A stretch of DNA of 64,000 nt, taken from NCBI GenBank assembly GCA_027946365.1, contig JAPEUQ010000002.1, positions 806,001-870,000 on the forward strand, given 5' to 3'. Made by a program: the position numbers and the translations under genes. Under the pieces are notes generated by a model. The model was not told the DNA's origin. It saw only the letters and a list, made by a program, of their open reading frames with translations, and searched no databases. Source of the DNA: Kalmusia sp. IMI 367209. Its lineage: Eukaryota; Ascomycota; Dothideomycetes; Pleosporales; Didymosphaeriaceae. Positions within the stretch are counted from its first letter, which is position 1. Each line of letters begins with the position of its first letter. Shown piece after piece: positions 1-12,062 of the stretch.

Positions 1-410
1 GATCTTCTCCTGGCATGCAATAGATGCAACTTCTTTCCCTCTGCTGTCCCTCTTCTTCCGCCTTCACAAGCATTCTGTGATATCGGCTGCCCCGCCGTGA
101 AACCAAGCTTCCCCACTCACTCACGCGCCTCACATTCGGACGGCTTCGTTATATAGACCGCAGCTGCTGCCCTGTAAGTGGCTGCTTTCCGCAACCTCAA
201 CCTCGTCTCGACGCAGCGGCCGCGGACTCACATGCTGAGGATATTGTTGCCTGACTCACTCTCAGCCACGGCCATCACAGCCTGAGGCTGACTTAAGAGC
301 GGAGCCGAGCACCCTGTTGCCTACTTCTACCACCAGCCTCCTTCCTTCGTCCTCGTGCCCGAGTATCTTAAAACTCTTCTGTGTCAACTACAAGTACAAG
401 TACACACATC
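1..410 (+). promoter_or_regulatory. Upstream region and leader of the UBC1-type gene
   Basis: The stretch before the first gene holds no open frame I can support. The last 100 bases before the ATG at 411 are pyrimidine-rich, as in many filamentous ascomycete leaders. No TATA box or named operator stands out. Confidence 0.4.
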
Positions 411-1252
411 ATGACTTCCAATCGAGCGCGGCGTATCGCGAAAGAAATCGCCGAGATCCAGAACGATAAGCTATCACAGATCCTCGTTGAGCCGGCAGGG
501 AACGGTGATGACCTCACCCATCTGCGAGGTTCATTCCCGGGACCGCCAGACACGCCGTACGAGGGCGGCACATATTACGTAGACATAAAGATCGCGAGCG
601 ACTACCCCTTCCGGCCGCCGACTATGCGCTTCGAGACCAACATCTGGCACCCGAATGTCAGCTCTGTCACCGTGAGTTATGTGATGATATGTGGGGAATT
701 GAGCTGATATTTGAAAGGGCGCAATCTGTCTGGACACGCTCAGTACACAGTGGTCACCAGTCCTCACGATCAAGTCCGCCCTCATCTCGCTTCAGTCTCT
801 CCTCAGCACCCCAGAACCCAAGGATCCACAAGATGCCGAGGTGGCCAGCATGCTCATACGAAATCCTTCCGAGTTCGAGCACGTCGCTCGTGAGTGGGCA
901 GTCAAGTACGCGGGCGCACCGCGGAAGGAAATAGCTGAGGGCAGTGGCGGCGCTACGGCAGAGACTATCAGGCGCAAGAATCAGGAAGCTAAGAACAAGG
1001 AGGAGAAGGTTGCGCTAGCTGCGTACGTTGTGTGCCTTCGCCGCAAGCCACATTTACAACAACTAACAAAACAATAGATACCACGGCTACAACAAGGATC
1101 TCGTCGACCGGTTCGCGTCTATGGGCTTCGACGTGGAGGCTGTCGTCTCTGCTTTCGAATACGTCGGCATTGATAGGAACGGCGGCGAAGACTATGAGCT
1201 AGAGGAGGCATATATGGGGGATATCACGGCACGTCTTTTCGGCGAAGCGTAG
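411..1252 (+). CDS. UBC1: Ubiquitin-conjugating enzyme E2 with C-terminal UBA domain (UBC1/UBE2K type)
   Basis: This E2 accepts ubiquitin from E1 on its active cysteine and passes it to E3-bound substrates. In yeast Ubc1 and human UBE2K the extra UBA domain supports K48 chain building. Three exons, with introns 672-717 and 1023-1077, join in frame to 246 residues. The UBC fold fills about residues 1-155: the PxxPPxxRFxTxIWHPN run is followed, just after intron 1, by GAICLDTL, which places the catalytic Cys near residue 91. A charged linker leads to a UBA domain at about 200-246, with [17 protein letters not shown]. The start at 411 gives the usual short N-terminus ([13 protein letters not shown]); an in-frame GTG at 381 is not needed. 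Length is slightly above yeast Ubc1 (about 215). Confidence 0.95.
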
Positions 1253-2357
1253 CTCCTGATCCTTAGCTCAAGCGACTACCAATCTTTTCCTGTACGAAGA
1301 CTCATTTCAACGGTTTATCACCAATTCCACACATCTTTAAGAGCTTTGGGATAGCAGGCCTACTAGAGGCTGGTCACATGGGCGTTTTCATAAGGTTGTC
1401 TTATAACATTTACGTCGGCGTCAGGCTGCGGGGATATTGGGTGGGGAGTTGTGTCTTTTGAATTGGGCCTGTATGAGCGTGGACCCATGGGTACTTCAAG
1501 ACATACTTATTACATATGTAGTCAAATCAATATTTGAACTCCTACCTTTGTGACTCAAACTAAGGTTTGGAGTTCTTGAATTCACCCAGAGCTGTCCCAG
1601 ATACCACATGGGTCAAGGTTATATATGTATCATCTGTCCTTTTGCTGAATACCACGCTAACGCCAAGGGCCAGGCAAAAAGGCTCTCTGGTTCAGGGCTA
1701 CACCTGCATCTAGACTGGACTCATCCTCTTGTTTGATAGCTTCCCAGCTATATTGCACATCTGCGATGTGAATCGCGCATCTCAATCTTGCCTCTTAAAT
1801 ATCGATTGAAAATTCGTGCCATTGCAGTCATCTAGGCTATTGTCATACCGCGCTTCTACAAGAGCGATAATCTCCAGGACACACCATAACGGGCTACATA
1901 AATCAAAATTATGAACGATGGATAACGGTTCAACCCGAGAGCTATGAAACGTGAAGTGAGTATGAGCGTGGATGGCGCCTTGGAGGTTCAAAATGCTGCG
2001 CGGGTGATCTACAGCGGCATATTATGGAACCGAGAGAGAGAAGGTGCGGTTGGCAGCACATGATTGACGCGGGCCTTTGCAGTACATGGTAATCATGTTC
2101 GGGGACCTGTAGCACATCATACCAATAGAGTAAAGCCAATAGCACGTGTTATTTTCGTTATGAAAAAGTAGCAGCAGCGACTCGGACAAGCAGTGAGTAG
2201 AATCAGATAGAGTAGATTGAAGTTGCCAGAAGATAACATTGAGAGAGATGCTACGAAACATACATTGTGTGAGGATTATCTATTGCCGTTGCCTTGTGCA
2301 TGCGCGCAAAATGTCAGCCATACTACATTAATTAGTGTTGGATAAAGTTTTGAGTGA
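1253..2357. other. Intergenic, 3' ends of two convergent genes
   Basis: About 1.1 kb between the stop of the E2 gene (plus) and the stop of the FHA kinase (minus). It is moderately AT-rich and should hold both 3' UTRs. Only short, random-looking frames occur; I see no RNA gene or repeat. Confidence 0.4.
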
Positions 2358-4587
2358 TCAAAGACCCCGATGGGCCAGCTTTCTCTTTTTGTAAGCATCA
2401 CAACGCTCAAGATTCGCCTCTCCAGGCTCTTCACTAGTGAATGCATCGCTATAGGGTGTAATATCTTGGACTTGGAAGTGAGGATGTTGCTGCTCATCGG
2501 TGATCGGAGTCTCATATACGATAGACGTATCTGAGCTTGATGCTGAAGAGTACTGTTCGTTATTAGGACCAGCTAGCCCATCGACGAGGGTGGACCCCGA
2601 CACTGGATGATCCCTGAAAGTCCGCACGGGTGCTTGAAAGATCACAAGAGAGTCGACTGGATCATGAGCCAACGAAAGCTCGTTCATCGAAGGGATAGCC
2701 GAACCATGAGGATGGGCATAGCTAGAAACTGTTCCTGACTCGCATGAGCACTGGTCGTTGTAGCTAGGCTCGTCATATCGAGCTTTTTCCTGCTCTGCTG
2801 CAAAGGACTCATCACCAGAAGGAGGATAGACCACGCTAAGATCCCAATCCTGCGAACCCGAAAATTGTTCCTCGAAATCGTGGACTAAAGCTTGAACTGA
2901 TCTCGGTTGAAAGTGATGGGATTTTGCACATGCAGTTGATTCAATGTTTTCAACAGATGTTGATTGCGCGGATATAGACTCAACGAGCTTAACAACCTTG
3001 CATCGCGGCTGCCAGTCGATGATAGAGCGGTTATAAAGAGCTTCGAATTCAGCCGCATGGTACTCGTTTGTAAACCATGAATGGGCAAGCGCTTGCTTGG
3101 CTGTCATTCGATCTGTTTCCCGTAGAGCGAGCAGGCTTCGAATAAAGTCTTTCGGTCTATGGCCAACCTTGCTCCAGGCGAGATGGTTTGGATCGTCAAT
3201 TATGCTAATATCACACTTGGAGGAAAGTTCCAGGATGACCGTGCGGGGATCTTGTTCGAAACGAGGGTCAAAGCGATTGGAGAACATGGCTTCCCCAGAT
3301 AGAAGATTTGCGGTGATCACGCCAATCGACCACATGTCCACCGCTTGAGAATAGCCGAGGTCAGATGGGATAGTCTCATTCTTACCGTATATTTCAGGTG
3401 CAACGTATTCTAGGGTTCCAGCTGCAGAAAACATGCGCCTGCTCTTACAGCTGGTAGCTCCTTGTTCCTTGGGCAGAGCTCTGGCGTTTCCAAAGTCACT
3501 AATGACGATACGCGCCCCATCCTCCGGATAGGTCAGGAGTATGTTATCAGGTTTCAAATCCCGATGAACGATATTCTGATCATGAAGATAATCGACAGCT
3601 TTGAGTATTTGCAAAATAATTATCGCTGCATCGATGTGGGCTAGGCGATCCCCTTTGCGCTCCATAAAGGAGAACAGATCCCCTCCAGTGATCAGCTCTT
3701 GGAACATATAGATGGTATTCAGACTCCAAAAGACTTTCTCGACACTAACGATGTTTGGATGGGACAAATTCTTCAAAATTCGAAACTCGCGGGAACACCG
3801 CACGACTTTGCTTGGCCAGCGCTTCAGAGACCGATCGGCAATGCTGCATTGTGCCTGCTCTTTGGTGCGCAGCTGTAAGCTTGAAGCAAAGCTTCCTTGG
3901 TAGGATTCCTTGAGATTGATGATCTTGCATGCAAGTTGACGTTGTGTTTTCTGGTGGATGCCAACAACGACCATGCCGAAGCCACCTTTGCCGAGCAGAC
4001 GACCGGTGATCAGGTACCGCGATGCGAAATGGTGCTTTTCGCTCTGCTGGGTCGATGTCATACCGGCTTCCTCCACGGGATCTAGATCATGATAGATCAA
4101 CGTAACAGATTCTGAAATGCGAAGCTCGTCTTTGTCGTCGAGCAGGAATGCACCATGCTTGTTGGTCATGAGAAAGCCATGATCGGTCTGCGAGCTTGCG
4201 CATGCTGCATTGTTCTTCTTCAGGAAAGTGCCATTGCTCGATACGTCTGTCGCGTAGACTAGCGGCGGGACTTCTCCAGTGCCGATTTTCTCATATAGTA
4301 TGCAATGGATCCGAAGATGCCTATTAGAGATGGTGGGATCGGACCAGTGCCGCTCACTATAAATCACACATCAGAACATGAACAAGTCAACCTACAGTAA
4401 TTCCCACTCTCACCAGAGAGCTGAGCTCCTTCCCAGGTAGAATTGCTCATTTCCATGGATGTCGATCAGATCTTGAGTTCCTGCACGCGTTAAGAAAACG
4501 CGACGCGCGAGCACGTCTTCTACCCTCACCTTCGGGGCCAGCATCAGCCAGCCGAATCTCGAAGTATCCGACAAGCTCCCCCGCCAT
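2358..4587 (-). CDS. FHA-domain serine/threonine kinase (Chk2/Rad53/Mek1 family)
   Basis: Three exons, with introns 4481-4529 and 4357-4413, join to 707 residues starting MAGELVGYFEIRLAD. An FHA domain at about residues 15-125 shows FYLGRSS, the S/H core ISNRHLRI and SSNGTF, which bind phosphothreonine. A full kinase domain follows: glycine loop GKGGFG near 164, VAIK-type lysine in ACKII near 186, HRDLKPDN near 306, DFG near 329 and a GTLEYVAPE activation segment. A Ser-rich tail of about 230 residues ends in basic KKRK. FHA followed by kinase is the layout of Chk2/Cds1 and of the meiotic kinase Mek1; there is no second FHA as in Rad53. The family acts in DNA-damage or recombination checkpoints in the nucleus. 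Which branch this is cannot be settled by eye. DFGNA is an uncommon form of the DFG region, and a roughly 35-residue insert follows the ATP lysine. Confidence 0.9.
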
Positions 4588-4986
4588 CCTTATACAGCCC
4601 CTTTTCACCACCACTGATGCCGCGTATATGCTATCCGTGAAGATGTTACTGAGCCATAGATGGTCCCGCGAAGGCGCGTGACGTACCTGCCCGTTGCGCC
4701 AAGCGCCTTATCCACTAACAGCTAGTATGGCCCAGAAGCGAGATGGTCCATGCGCACGGCCGCACAAATGCTTTGTTCGTCGCGGGCAAGCTATCCTTTC
4801 TCCTCAACCAACGACACTCATCTCGAAAGCAAGGTAAGCTCCCAATACTCTCTATATGGCGGCCTCGTGAAGCTCAATCGAACTCATTGAGCTAATCGTG
4901 TGCTTCCCTGATCTCGCTGCCGCTGTCGTGACCCCACTCCATACACACATGCTGACTTCGTGTTCCAAGTTCATCTAGCCGACAAG
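4588..4986. promoter_or_regulatory. Divergent promoter FHA kinase / RPL41, with a leader intron of RPL41
   Basis: The kinase ATG (minus) and the RPL41 ATG (plus) are 399 bases apart. On the plus strand a likely 5' UTR intron runs from a GTAAGCT donor at 4834 to a CTAG acceptor near 4978, with a GCTGAC branch-like site near 4951. Leader introns are common in fungal ribosomal-protein genes. The splice call is inferred from motifs only. Confidence 0.5.
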
Positions 4987-5117
4987 ATGAGAGCCAAATG
5001 GAGAAAGAAGCGCGTTCGACGTCTCAAGCGCAAGAGGAGGAAGACTAGAGCTCGCTCGTAAGTTCTCACTCCCTTCGGCTCTTGATTGCCAGCCTTTAAC
5101 AGCCTCGCAGCAAATAA
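4987..5117 (+). CDS. RPL41: 60S ribosomal protein L41 (eL41), 25 residues
   Basis: This is the smallest ribosomal protein, a single basic helix in the 60S subunit at the subunit interface. Exon 1 (4987-5057) encodes MRAKWRKKRVRRLKRKRR and continues KTRAR plus two bases of a Ser codon. The intron 5058-5110 has a GTAAGT donor and a CAG acceptor. A seven-base last exon (5111-5117) completes Ser, adds Lys and the stop, which gives the universal RARSK end. The protein matches eL41 nearly residue for residue. If the intron is retained, the frame ends at TCG TAA, so an unspliced mRNA would make L41 lacking only the last Lys. The gene is too short for standard ORF finders and easy to miss. Confidence 0.93.
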
Positions 5118-6119
5118 ACTACTCGCTCCTCGATCTCGGCTCCCACCACCTCAATTGCGAATCCATACAATCATGAACGATAGCGAGCACTCTCTCAACC
5201 GACTTCCGACGCATTCACAGTCTTTGGCTTTCGGTAATCCGATCCCCTGATTACGTCATGCGGAGGGAAACCAAGCGAATCTTCGGTCATTTGGGGAGGA
5301 TGCAACTGCGCTGGATTGAGGCTTTTTCTGGGACGCTGGTCAATTGTCTGTTGAGGACCTCGAGAGTTTTATTTGAATACCCCAGGTCGCCACTCTAACA
5401 CCGGCTCGCTTTCGAGCTTGCCTTTGAGCGACATGCCTGCCATGTGGACATATCACGGTTACGGAAAATGAATCAGACATGCTTCACGACAATCTATATG
5501 TTCTCTACCGCTGTGATGTGATGCTCTAACCTGCTTCTGATTGTGACGTTGAGCTTGCTTTACCCCGCACGACACTTGCCGTCACCCTTCATGCTTAGCT
5601 AAAGGTCGCGTGACGAACCGGTGCTGTATAGTTGATACGAACGGATAGGTGCCTCAGACCATTCTATGTGCATGGAGTGTTTCTATGATTGCATATCCAT
5701 GGAACGAGTATTTACTTGATCGCATAGTCCGTTACTACAACAAGATTTGCATTGACTGAGATCATCATCACTACACCACTATGTTTTGAGCGACAGCATC
5801 ACATATGATTACACTCGAAGCCATGTGGACTTGAATTGGCGATACCAGCAACCAGTACTAGTGATCGGATAATGATATTCGATTAAACTAGAGTAAAGAC
5901 CGGACAATCCCGACTAGACGTCTACTTGCCACGAGATAGTTTTTCCTCCACATCCACCAAAGCTACCAGCACTGAAGTGCAGTCACAAGCCGCCACTTGA
6001 GAAAATAATGATAATGACAGTTTCTTCGCTTGCCAGGAACATTTACGATGCCACTTGAGCAAACCCACAAAGTGTTGAATAGCAAAATGATTCTTGCAAG
6101 AGTGGAGGGATGAGAGCCC
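5118..6119. other. Intergenic, 3' flanks of RPL41 and STE3
   Basis: One kilobase between two convergent stops. No open frame, RNA or repeat that I can support. Confidence 0.4.
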
Positions 6120-7633
6120 TCAAGCCCAAGCGTCCTGCTCAGTCTGCTTCTCCTTGCCTATATCCTGGCGAGTCTGATGCACTTCATGGATGACTTGAAC
6201 GCCAGTGCCCTCACTCTTGTTGACGGCCGTATTGTTCGCGGTCCAGGCACGAGCGTACACGCCGGAAGGAACAGACTCCGTAGGTGACTTGTCCAAGCTA
6301 GATATCTCGTGACTAGTGGCCTCGCTGTAGATAGGAAGAATGGATCGATTGGCAGGACGACGACCAATTAAACCTCTCATCAAGGACTTCTTGGTACTTG
6401 CTTTCTCGTTGCCCTGGCGCGGTGGAAGAATGGGGTCGTTGTCATTCGTCGAAACGGGATGGACTGTCGAAGAAGTGAATGACTCGATGTGGCTCGTCTC
6501 TGCGATGCTCCCACTCTTTGAGAACAGGCTCTTCGCCTTGCTGGACCAGCTCGATGTCAAGCGCTTTCCAAATGTATTACCTGAAGGCGTAGCAGAGCCG
6601 CTTTCGCGTATGACGTATAAGCTTGGGAAGATCTTGCCGAGGCCAATGCAGCACAGCATCCGCTTATATGTATTGTTGGCGTCGGTGCCGGTGCCGAAGA
6701 GTATGAAGAGGATGTAGCCGGCGGCGACCTCGCCCCAGCGGTCGAAGCGGACGACGCCGTACGAGGGCACTTTAACGACGGTGTTCCAATCGGGACCATG
6801 CACAGAGGACCAGCTGTACGAGGTGACAATGGTGCTGGCGAGCTGGTAGAGGATGAAGAAGCTGTAGGGGAGAAGGAGGATGACGACGACGAGAGCCATG
6901 AGGAAGAGACGCATGAAGCGAGACTTTGTAGTGTTGCGGGCAGCAATCAAGCGGTGGAACTCGCGGCGGTAATGGTAAAGACGGAAGGCAAGAAGACCTG
7001 TGATTTTGTCAATTGGGTCGAAGCTTGGAGTAGAGAGAAATGCTTACCTGCATAGAAGGCTGCGACCAGTGTGGTAATGCAACCCCACATCCAAACGACT
7101 ACCAAGCTCGGCCAACTAGAACTGAACGCAGCCACACATCCAGAGATGCCGAAGAGGAAGTAACGGAACGGCTGGACAATGTAGTAGGTGATCATCATGA
7201 TGATTGGGTAGACCCAGCAAAATCCAATCTCAAGTAATTTTTCGATGAGCACACTCCTCTGGCTTGAAACCATAGTAATGTTGCTAGTATCCATGACATT
7301 GGCAAGCCGGCGAGCAATAACAGCAGTGCAAGCTGCAAGAGCGACGACTGCGCCAACCTGGACATGAACCTCGATGTCGCAGAGTCCTTCACCGTTCCAC
7401 CAATTTGCCATGTTGTCGTTCGGCCAGATGATTGGGTTGATCGAATTGAAGAAATTGAGTACTATCATCCACAAAATAAGAGACCCGGCGGCGATGTTGC
7501 GTTGTGAGAAGTGCCAGACCATGGGCAGGATGCAGAGAATCCATGCTGGAAAGGCAAGTATCGGAAGAGCCACCGCTTGTGGGTATAGTGGGTACGAATC
7601 CTCTGTAGTATTGGAAGGGGTATTGGAAGACAT
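6120..7633 (-). CDS. STE3: STE3-like a-factor pheromone receptor (class D GPCR)
   Basis: A seven-helix plasma-membrane receptor that senses the lipopeptide mating pheromone and signals through a heterotrimeric G protein. Two exons, with intron 6998-7047, give 487 residues. The start at 7633 leaves the short extracellular N-terminus normal for STE3 (about 20 residues, then VALPILAFPAWILCILPMVW). Further hydrophobic helices follow: SLILWMIVLNFFNSINPIIWP, a helix before VIARRLANV, IGFCWVYPIIMMITYYIVQP, LVVVWMWGCITTLVAAFYA, and after the intron FMRLFLMALVVVILLLPYSFF. YHYRREFHRLI marks the third intracellular loop seen in STE3/PRE-1 proteins. A Ser/Thr-rich cytoplasmic tail of about 200 residues follows. 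The in-frame extension up to 7819 is less likely because it would place a charged stretch outside the cell. Confidence 0.9.
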
Positions 7634-8897
7634 GGCGAAAGGAGATGGGATGAGGGGTGGGGAATTCGCGGGATAAGACACCTGAGCAAGGAGCTGTGGG
7701 GTTTGCCGGACTCTTTTGAAAGGCCCTGTAAGTCTGGTCTTCCGGAGTAGATGTGAATGGTCAGTCGAGCTGGTCGAGCCTTTGTTCCCGGCCGATGTGA
7801 AATCCACCGACTGTTCCAACGATGCACAGATCGACGAGGAAAAGTTGTAGACAGAAGATCAGGAGCGACAGAGTCAAGATCCAGGAATTCAAAAAGTAAA
7901 GAGCGTGGTAGAAGAGGCAATAGAAGGAGGCGGCATGTCAATCACATCTGCTTTCCTAATATATTTTCAGCTCCTCAATAACACTCAATAGCGAGGGCCC
8001 CTGTTCAGCCAACTCACGGCCAGTGAAGGCAACAGCAACTGCAAGCCAGTCACATATATCATATTGACTCAATGCCTCATGTAGCGAGATTATTGAACGC
8101 ACAGTTCAATAGGCCCAGTCATTGATACGCTACGGGCGCTCGCGGTCAGTGAAGCGGTGAAACATGATGCTTTACCGGATTTGGGTCTGAATAGGAAAAG
8201 TCCGAATCCGGCAACTTGTGAATAGGAAAACGAAAGTTCTGCTATTAAACATGTCTCTGCTAGCATATTAGGTCGGCGAGTGCTCGCGAGAGGCAGTTCC
8301 ATTTTGGTCATGAGCTCGCCTTCAGTGTCTATTTCTAGTTACATGTAGCTGCTCCGGTCGTGTATGCAAGTGATGCTTTTCATAAGATTTGAGAATCCTG
8401 ACCTTGTACATGGGAGAGTTGCCTAAGAGGAAGTTTTAGTATTGGTATGGTACGCGCAACTTCCGTGTGTCTCGGGCTTTCCGTCGTCGCCCAAATGTCA
8501 GCCTTTGGACCAAATACTTTGATATAGGATCTGTTCCTAGCATCTGAGTATTCAGGAGCATGTTCTCCAGAGAATTATATTCAGGGTGGATATCCACAAA
8601 TGTTATGCCTGCGAAAGCACTGTGGAAGATGTGCTGTGAATGTTGCAGGCTGGTATACAATTACCCCAATGCGGTTAGTCTATGATGTAAGTGACTTTGA
8701 GCTTGGCAGTCGCATTCCACCCTAACCAGCACATTCACAGTACTGCGCGTGGACTAGACGACGCGCTCATCATGCTCCGTCGCCCGCCGAGTCGTTCTCG
8801 AGTTGTGTCAGGTTCGTCGACTCTTCCGCCAGCCTAGTGCTCGACCGACATCACTCTCCGTGGGTGGCTCAGCATCAGCTGTGAAAGTCGTGACACC
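7634..8897. other. Intergenic, divergent upstream regions of STE3 and the gene at 8898
   Basis: About 1.26 kb between two divergent starts, long enough for separate promoters. Only short frames with no recognisable protein. No repeat seen. Confidence 0.4.
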
Positions 8898-10298
8898 ATG
8901 GCGGATGCACCTGCCGAGAGCTCCTTGAGCTCCCAGATCCATCCTCTTCTGCGTCAGAGGATGCTGAATCGCGCAGCCACCTTTTCTGAAGGCGCACAAC
9001 CTCTACCATCGCCCCGACGCCGTAGCTCTATCCTTTCCCAGTATTCAGACACGCGACACTCTTTCCGCTCCTCTACCGACGATCTCCTTCGACCCTTGGG
9101 AAGCCATGACATGGAAAAGTTGACCACTACGGACGATGTATCCATCTGGCATTCTGCACCTCTCGCGTTTGCCATTGTCCCCGCTTTCGCTGGCCTTTTC
9201 TTTCACAATGGAGGGGCTATTGTCACGGATATACTTTTGTTGGCGTTTGGGTCCATGTTCCTGAACTGGTGTGTGAGGACACCATGGTATGCGCACGGTC
9301 TAATGTCTACATGCATCGCTAACGTTGGCAGGGAATGGTACCATGCCGCCCAGCAGACGCAGTACGTTGACTACGACGAACCAGAACATGACGATACAAT
9401 ACTAGAGGAAAATGAGTTTGGCGATGGGTCGAGTGGTGACGTGAAGACACCAGATCATCCCGACGCAGCGCCGGCGAACACCAAGGATAATGTGGATAAT
9501 GACACTGTGCCCGAGAGTAGAGCACAGAACGAGGCTCGCCAGGAACTTAGGAAGAACGAGATGTTCGCTTTATTGACCTGTTTCATCGGTCCTCTAGTCG
9601 GCGCCTACCTGCTGCATGCCATACGCTCACAACTCACTCGTCCTGCGGAAGGCCTAGTTTCTAATTACAATCTTACCATCTTTGTGATGGGCGCGGAATT
9701 GCGACCAATACACCATGTGATCAAGATGAAGCAAGCGCGGATGCTTCACCTCCAGCGCTTGGTGCGAACGGGAAGCAAACCAGAGTATCGAAAGGCGGAT
9801 ATCCAGGACATCTCTAATCGCCTCGCCGATCTCGAAGCACGAGCCACCGAATCCCCTCTCAATACCGACGTCGAGAGCTTGAAAATCGGTGCAACCATAC
9901 GTCAGGGCATACAACCTCAGCTTGATGCTTTGAATCGTGCCGTTCGAAGATACGAGAAACGGCAGGCCGCCCAGACTATGCAGACCGAAGCTCGCTTTCA
10001 GGAGCTTGATAGTCGTTTGCGAGACGCTCTAGCTTTGGCCGCTGCCGCTGCGCGAACTGGACAAAAACCGGGCATCGTATCGACACTTCTAACATGGATC
10101 GCCAATTCCTTTGCCTACGGGATGCAAACAAGCTGGGCGGTCGCCACTTATCCGTACAGGACGGTAGCTGCAGTCCTAAGTCAAGCGCAAAACTACGCGA
10201 TGGGAGTAGATCGCCAGTCTCGGAAAAGAACAAAGCGACAGACGAACGGATATGCAATGGTACCAACGTCTAGGGTACAGTCTAAAAGCGAAAGATGA
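8898..10298 (+). CDS. Conserved-looking membrane and coiled-coil protein, function unknown
   Basis: I do not recognise the family. The frame from ATG 8898 to the stop is open, but 9287-9331 is a 45-base intron (GTATGC donor, CTAAC branch, TTGGCAG acceptor) whose removal joins RTPW to EWYHAAQQ. The spliced protein has 451 residues. N-terminal 80 residues: Ser/Arg-rich, probably disordered. Residues about 82-125 form two hydrophobic helices (PLAFAIVPAFAGLFF and VTDILLLAFGSMFLNW). An acidic linker follows, then another hydrophobic segment (FALLTCFIGPLVGAYLLHAI) near 215-235. A long charged, helix-forming segment (about 265-375) rich in Arg, Glu, Leu and Gln follows, then a weakly hydrophobic stretch and a basic tail RKRTKR. 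It is probably an organelle or nuclear-envelope membrane protein; that is a guess. Confidence 0.75.
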   Translation: MADAPAESSLSSQIHPLLRQRMLNRAATFSEGAQPLPSPRRRSSILSQYSDTRHSFRSSTDDLLRPLGSHDMEKLTTTDDVSIWHSAPLAFAIVPAFAGLFFHNGGAIVTDILLLAFGSMFLNWCVRTPWYAHGLMSTCIANVGREWYHAAQQTQYVDYDEPEHDDTILEENEFGDGSSGDVKTPDHPDAAPANTKDNVDNDTVPESRAQNEARQELRKNEMFALLTCFIGPLVGAYLLHAIRSQLTRPAEGLVSNYNLTIFVMGAELRPIHHVIKMKQARMLHLQRLVRTGSKPEYRKADIQDISNRLADLEARATESPLNTDVESLKIGATIRQGIQPQLDALNRAVRRYEKRQAAQTMQTEARFQELDSRLRDALALAAAAARTGQKPGIVSTLLTWIANSFAYGMQTSWAVATYPYRTVAAVLSQAQNYAMGVDRQSRKRTKRQTNGYAMVPTSRVQSKSER

Positions 10299-10444
10299 CT
10301 CTCCTACCTATTGATACCCAATACACCTAGTTTTTGTCGTACACATCATTTCACTTGTGTTCGTATCACACTTGCGACTATTGATATTCAGTCTTGGTAT
10401 CTATGCTAAATCGTCTGTGTGGCGCCTTCATTATTGTTTTTTCC

Positions 10445-11693
10445 CTACTGCTGCATCTTCTCCTTGACCCATACAACCGTGTCCTCTAGCCCTTCATCGA
10501 CCGCCTTGATCACACCTCTGGTAAATGCAATGAAACCATGTGGCGCCCCATTATAGATCTTCACCACACTCTCATTCCCCCACATGCCCCACTTCGCCCC
10601 CATCATTATGGTATCATCCAGCAACGGGTCCTCACTTCCACAAACGAAAAGCGCCGGTGGTAGTTTCAGACCCCTAAGATCTGCGAAAAAGGGGGAGATA
10701 GATGGATCACAGCGCTCCTCATAAGTGGTGTTAGGTAGCAGTGCTTTGATATACGCTTGCATTATATCGAGGTCGATAACAAGCTCCTTTTCGTGATGGT
10801 GCACGTGAGGGAGGAAGCGTGAGAGGTCATAGCAGCCGAAGTTGAGGAGGAGGCCTTTGAATGCGAAGGCAGGGCGTGTTTTGAGGAGGTGCAAGGCGAC
10901 AAGGGCGGCAAGGTGACCACCAGCAGACTTAGCTTTTGTTAGAAAAAGCTTTTTACAGAGAATGAAAAGAAGAGGAAGAGAAATAGGTTTAGGGGGGAGC
11001 GTACCTCGCCGCCGGTGAACATGAGTGGACCGCCGTATAGCTTAGGTGCGTTATCCACAAGCCATTCCGCGGCATCATAGCAGTCGTTGACACCAGCCGG
11101 CCATGGATCCTCGGGTGCGAGACGATATCCAACGGACCATACTGTCACCTCAAAGTTGTCTGCCATATACTTCAAGAAGGGATCTTGACTGTTCGCCCCC
11201 AAACTGTCAGCTCCTGTCACTGATTTGATAACAAAATAAGAAATCACGTACTAAGCTTCCGACTGTAGCACCCACCCGCCGCCGTGGATATGGAAGTGCA
11301 CCCCCTTGGATACTCCACTACTCGGCTTGAAAATGCGGTATGTGATTTCGCGGCCTGGGTCGCGTGAGGGTATGGCGCCGTTTATGCCTTCGGGGAGGAC
11401 GACAGGTTTCGGAAGGGGAGTTTTGCCTTCCCAGCGGAGTTTACGATATTCTGCTGCGCCCACCTATACTAGTATTCAGTATCACAACACGGAGGTAGTG
11501 CGATTGGGCGCGGAGAGGTAAAAGACGCGGAGCAAGGGTGTAAAAGGACAGAAAGTAGGGTTTTTACCTGGTACCATCTTGGTCCATCTTTCCAGATTTT
11601 GATTAATTTCTCGTTGAATTCTTCCGTCTCTTTGTCTGCGAGCCTGCGATCGAACTTCGACGCGTCGATTGTGAGGTCGGATGTAAGAGGCAT
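10445..11693 (-). CDS. HSL-type alpha/beta hydrolase (esterase/lipase-like)
   Basis: Four exons, with introns 11464-11567, 11204-11251 and 10928-11004, join to 339 residues. The oxyanion motif HGGGW lies at about 102-106. The nucleophile elbow GESAGG (Ser about 180) is split by the third intron right before the serine codon. The acid is in CGSEDPLLDD (about 279-283) and the histidine in GAPHGF (about 309). This is the hormone-sensitive-lipase branch, which cleaves small acyl esters or detoxifies xenobiotics; the substrate cannot be told from sequence. For the second intron, other AG acceptors give stops, and only the one after GCTGACAG keeps the frame. There is no signal peptide, so it is probably cytosolic. 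Its neighbours are functionally unrelated. Confidence 0.88.
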
Positions 11694-12062
11694 ATTCACT
11701 GGTGATCAACGAACGGATGTAGGAACACAACGGCGTGAAACAATGCTAGTAATAATATACGTATATCAAGATGTTAGAAGTTCGAAAACCTTCCTCTACA
11801 ATATTGAGCACGCGATAAACAAAACGAAATATTTGTACAACATCAGCTGTCCTCCCGCCGTACTTAAGTCCAACGTGGTGGGGTCGCGGGGTAGCATTCG
11901 GGCGTTGCTGTTGCAAGGGGTCCTGATAGACTAACCCACAACGCTCCTATTCGCGGAGATGGGCGAGTAGAGAGGGTAAGCCGCGGGTTACCGAATTCGT
12001 GCGCAACTATAACCGAACAACTGCGCGTGTCGCTGTAGTCCGACAGCGGCGCGCGTGGCTGG
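11694..12062 (-). other. Intergenic, promoter of the hydrolase and 3' flank of the GTPase gene
   Basis: Both flanking genes are on the minus strand and about 370 bases apart. No gene or repeat seen. Confidence 0.4.
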
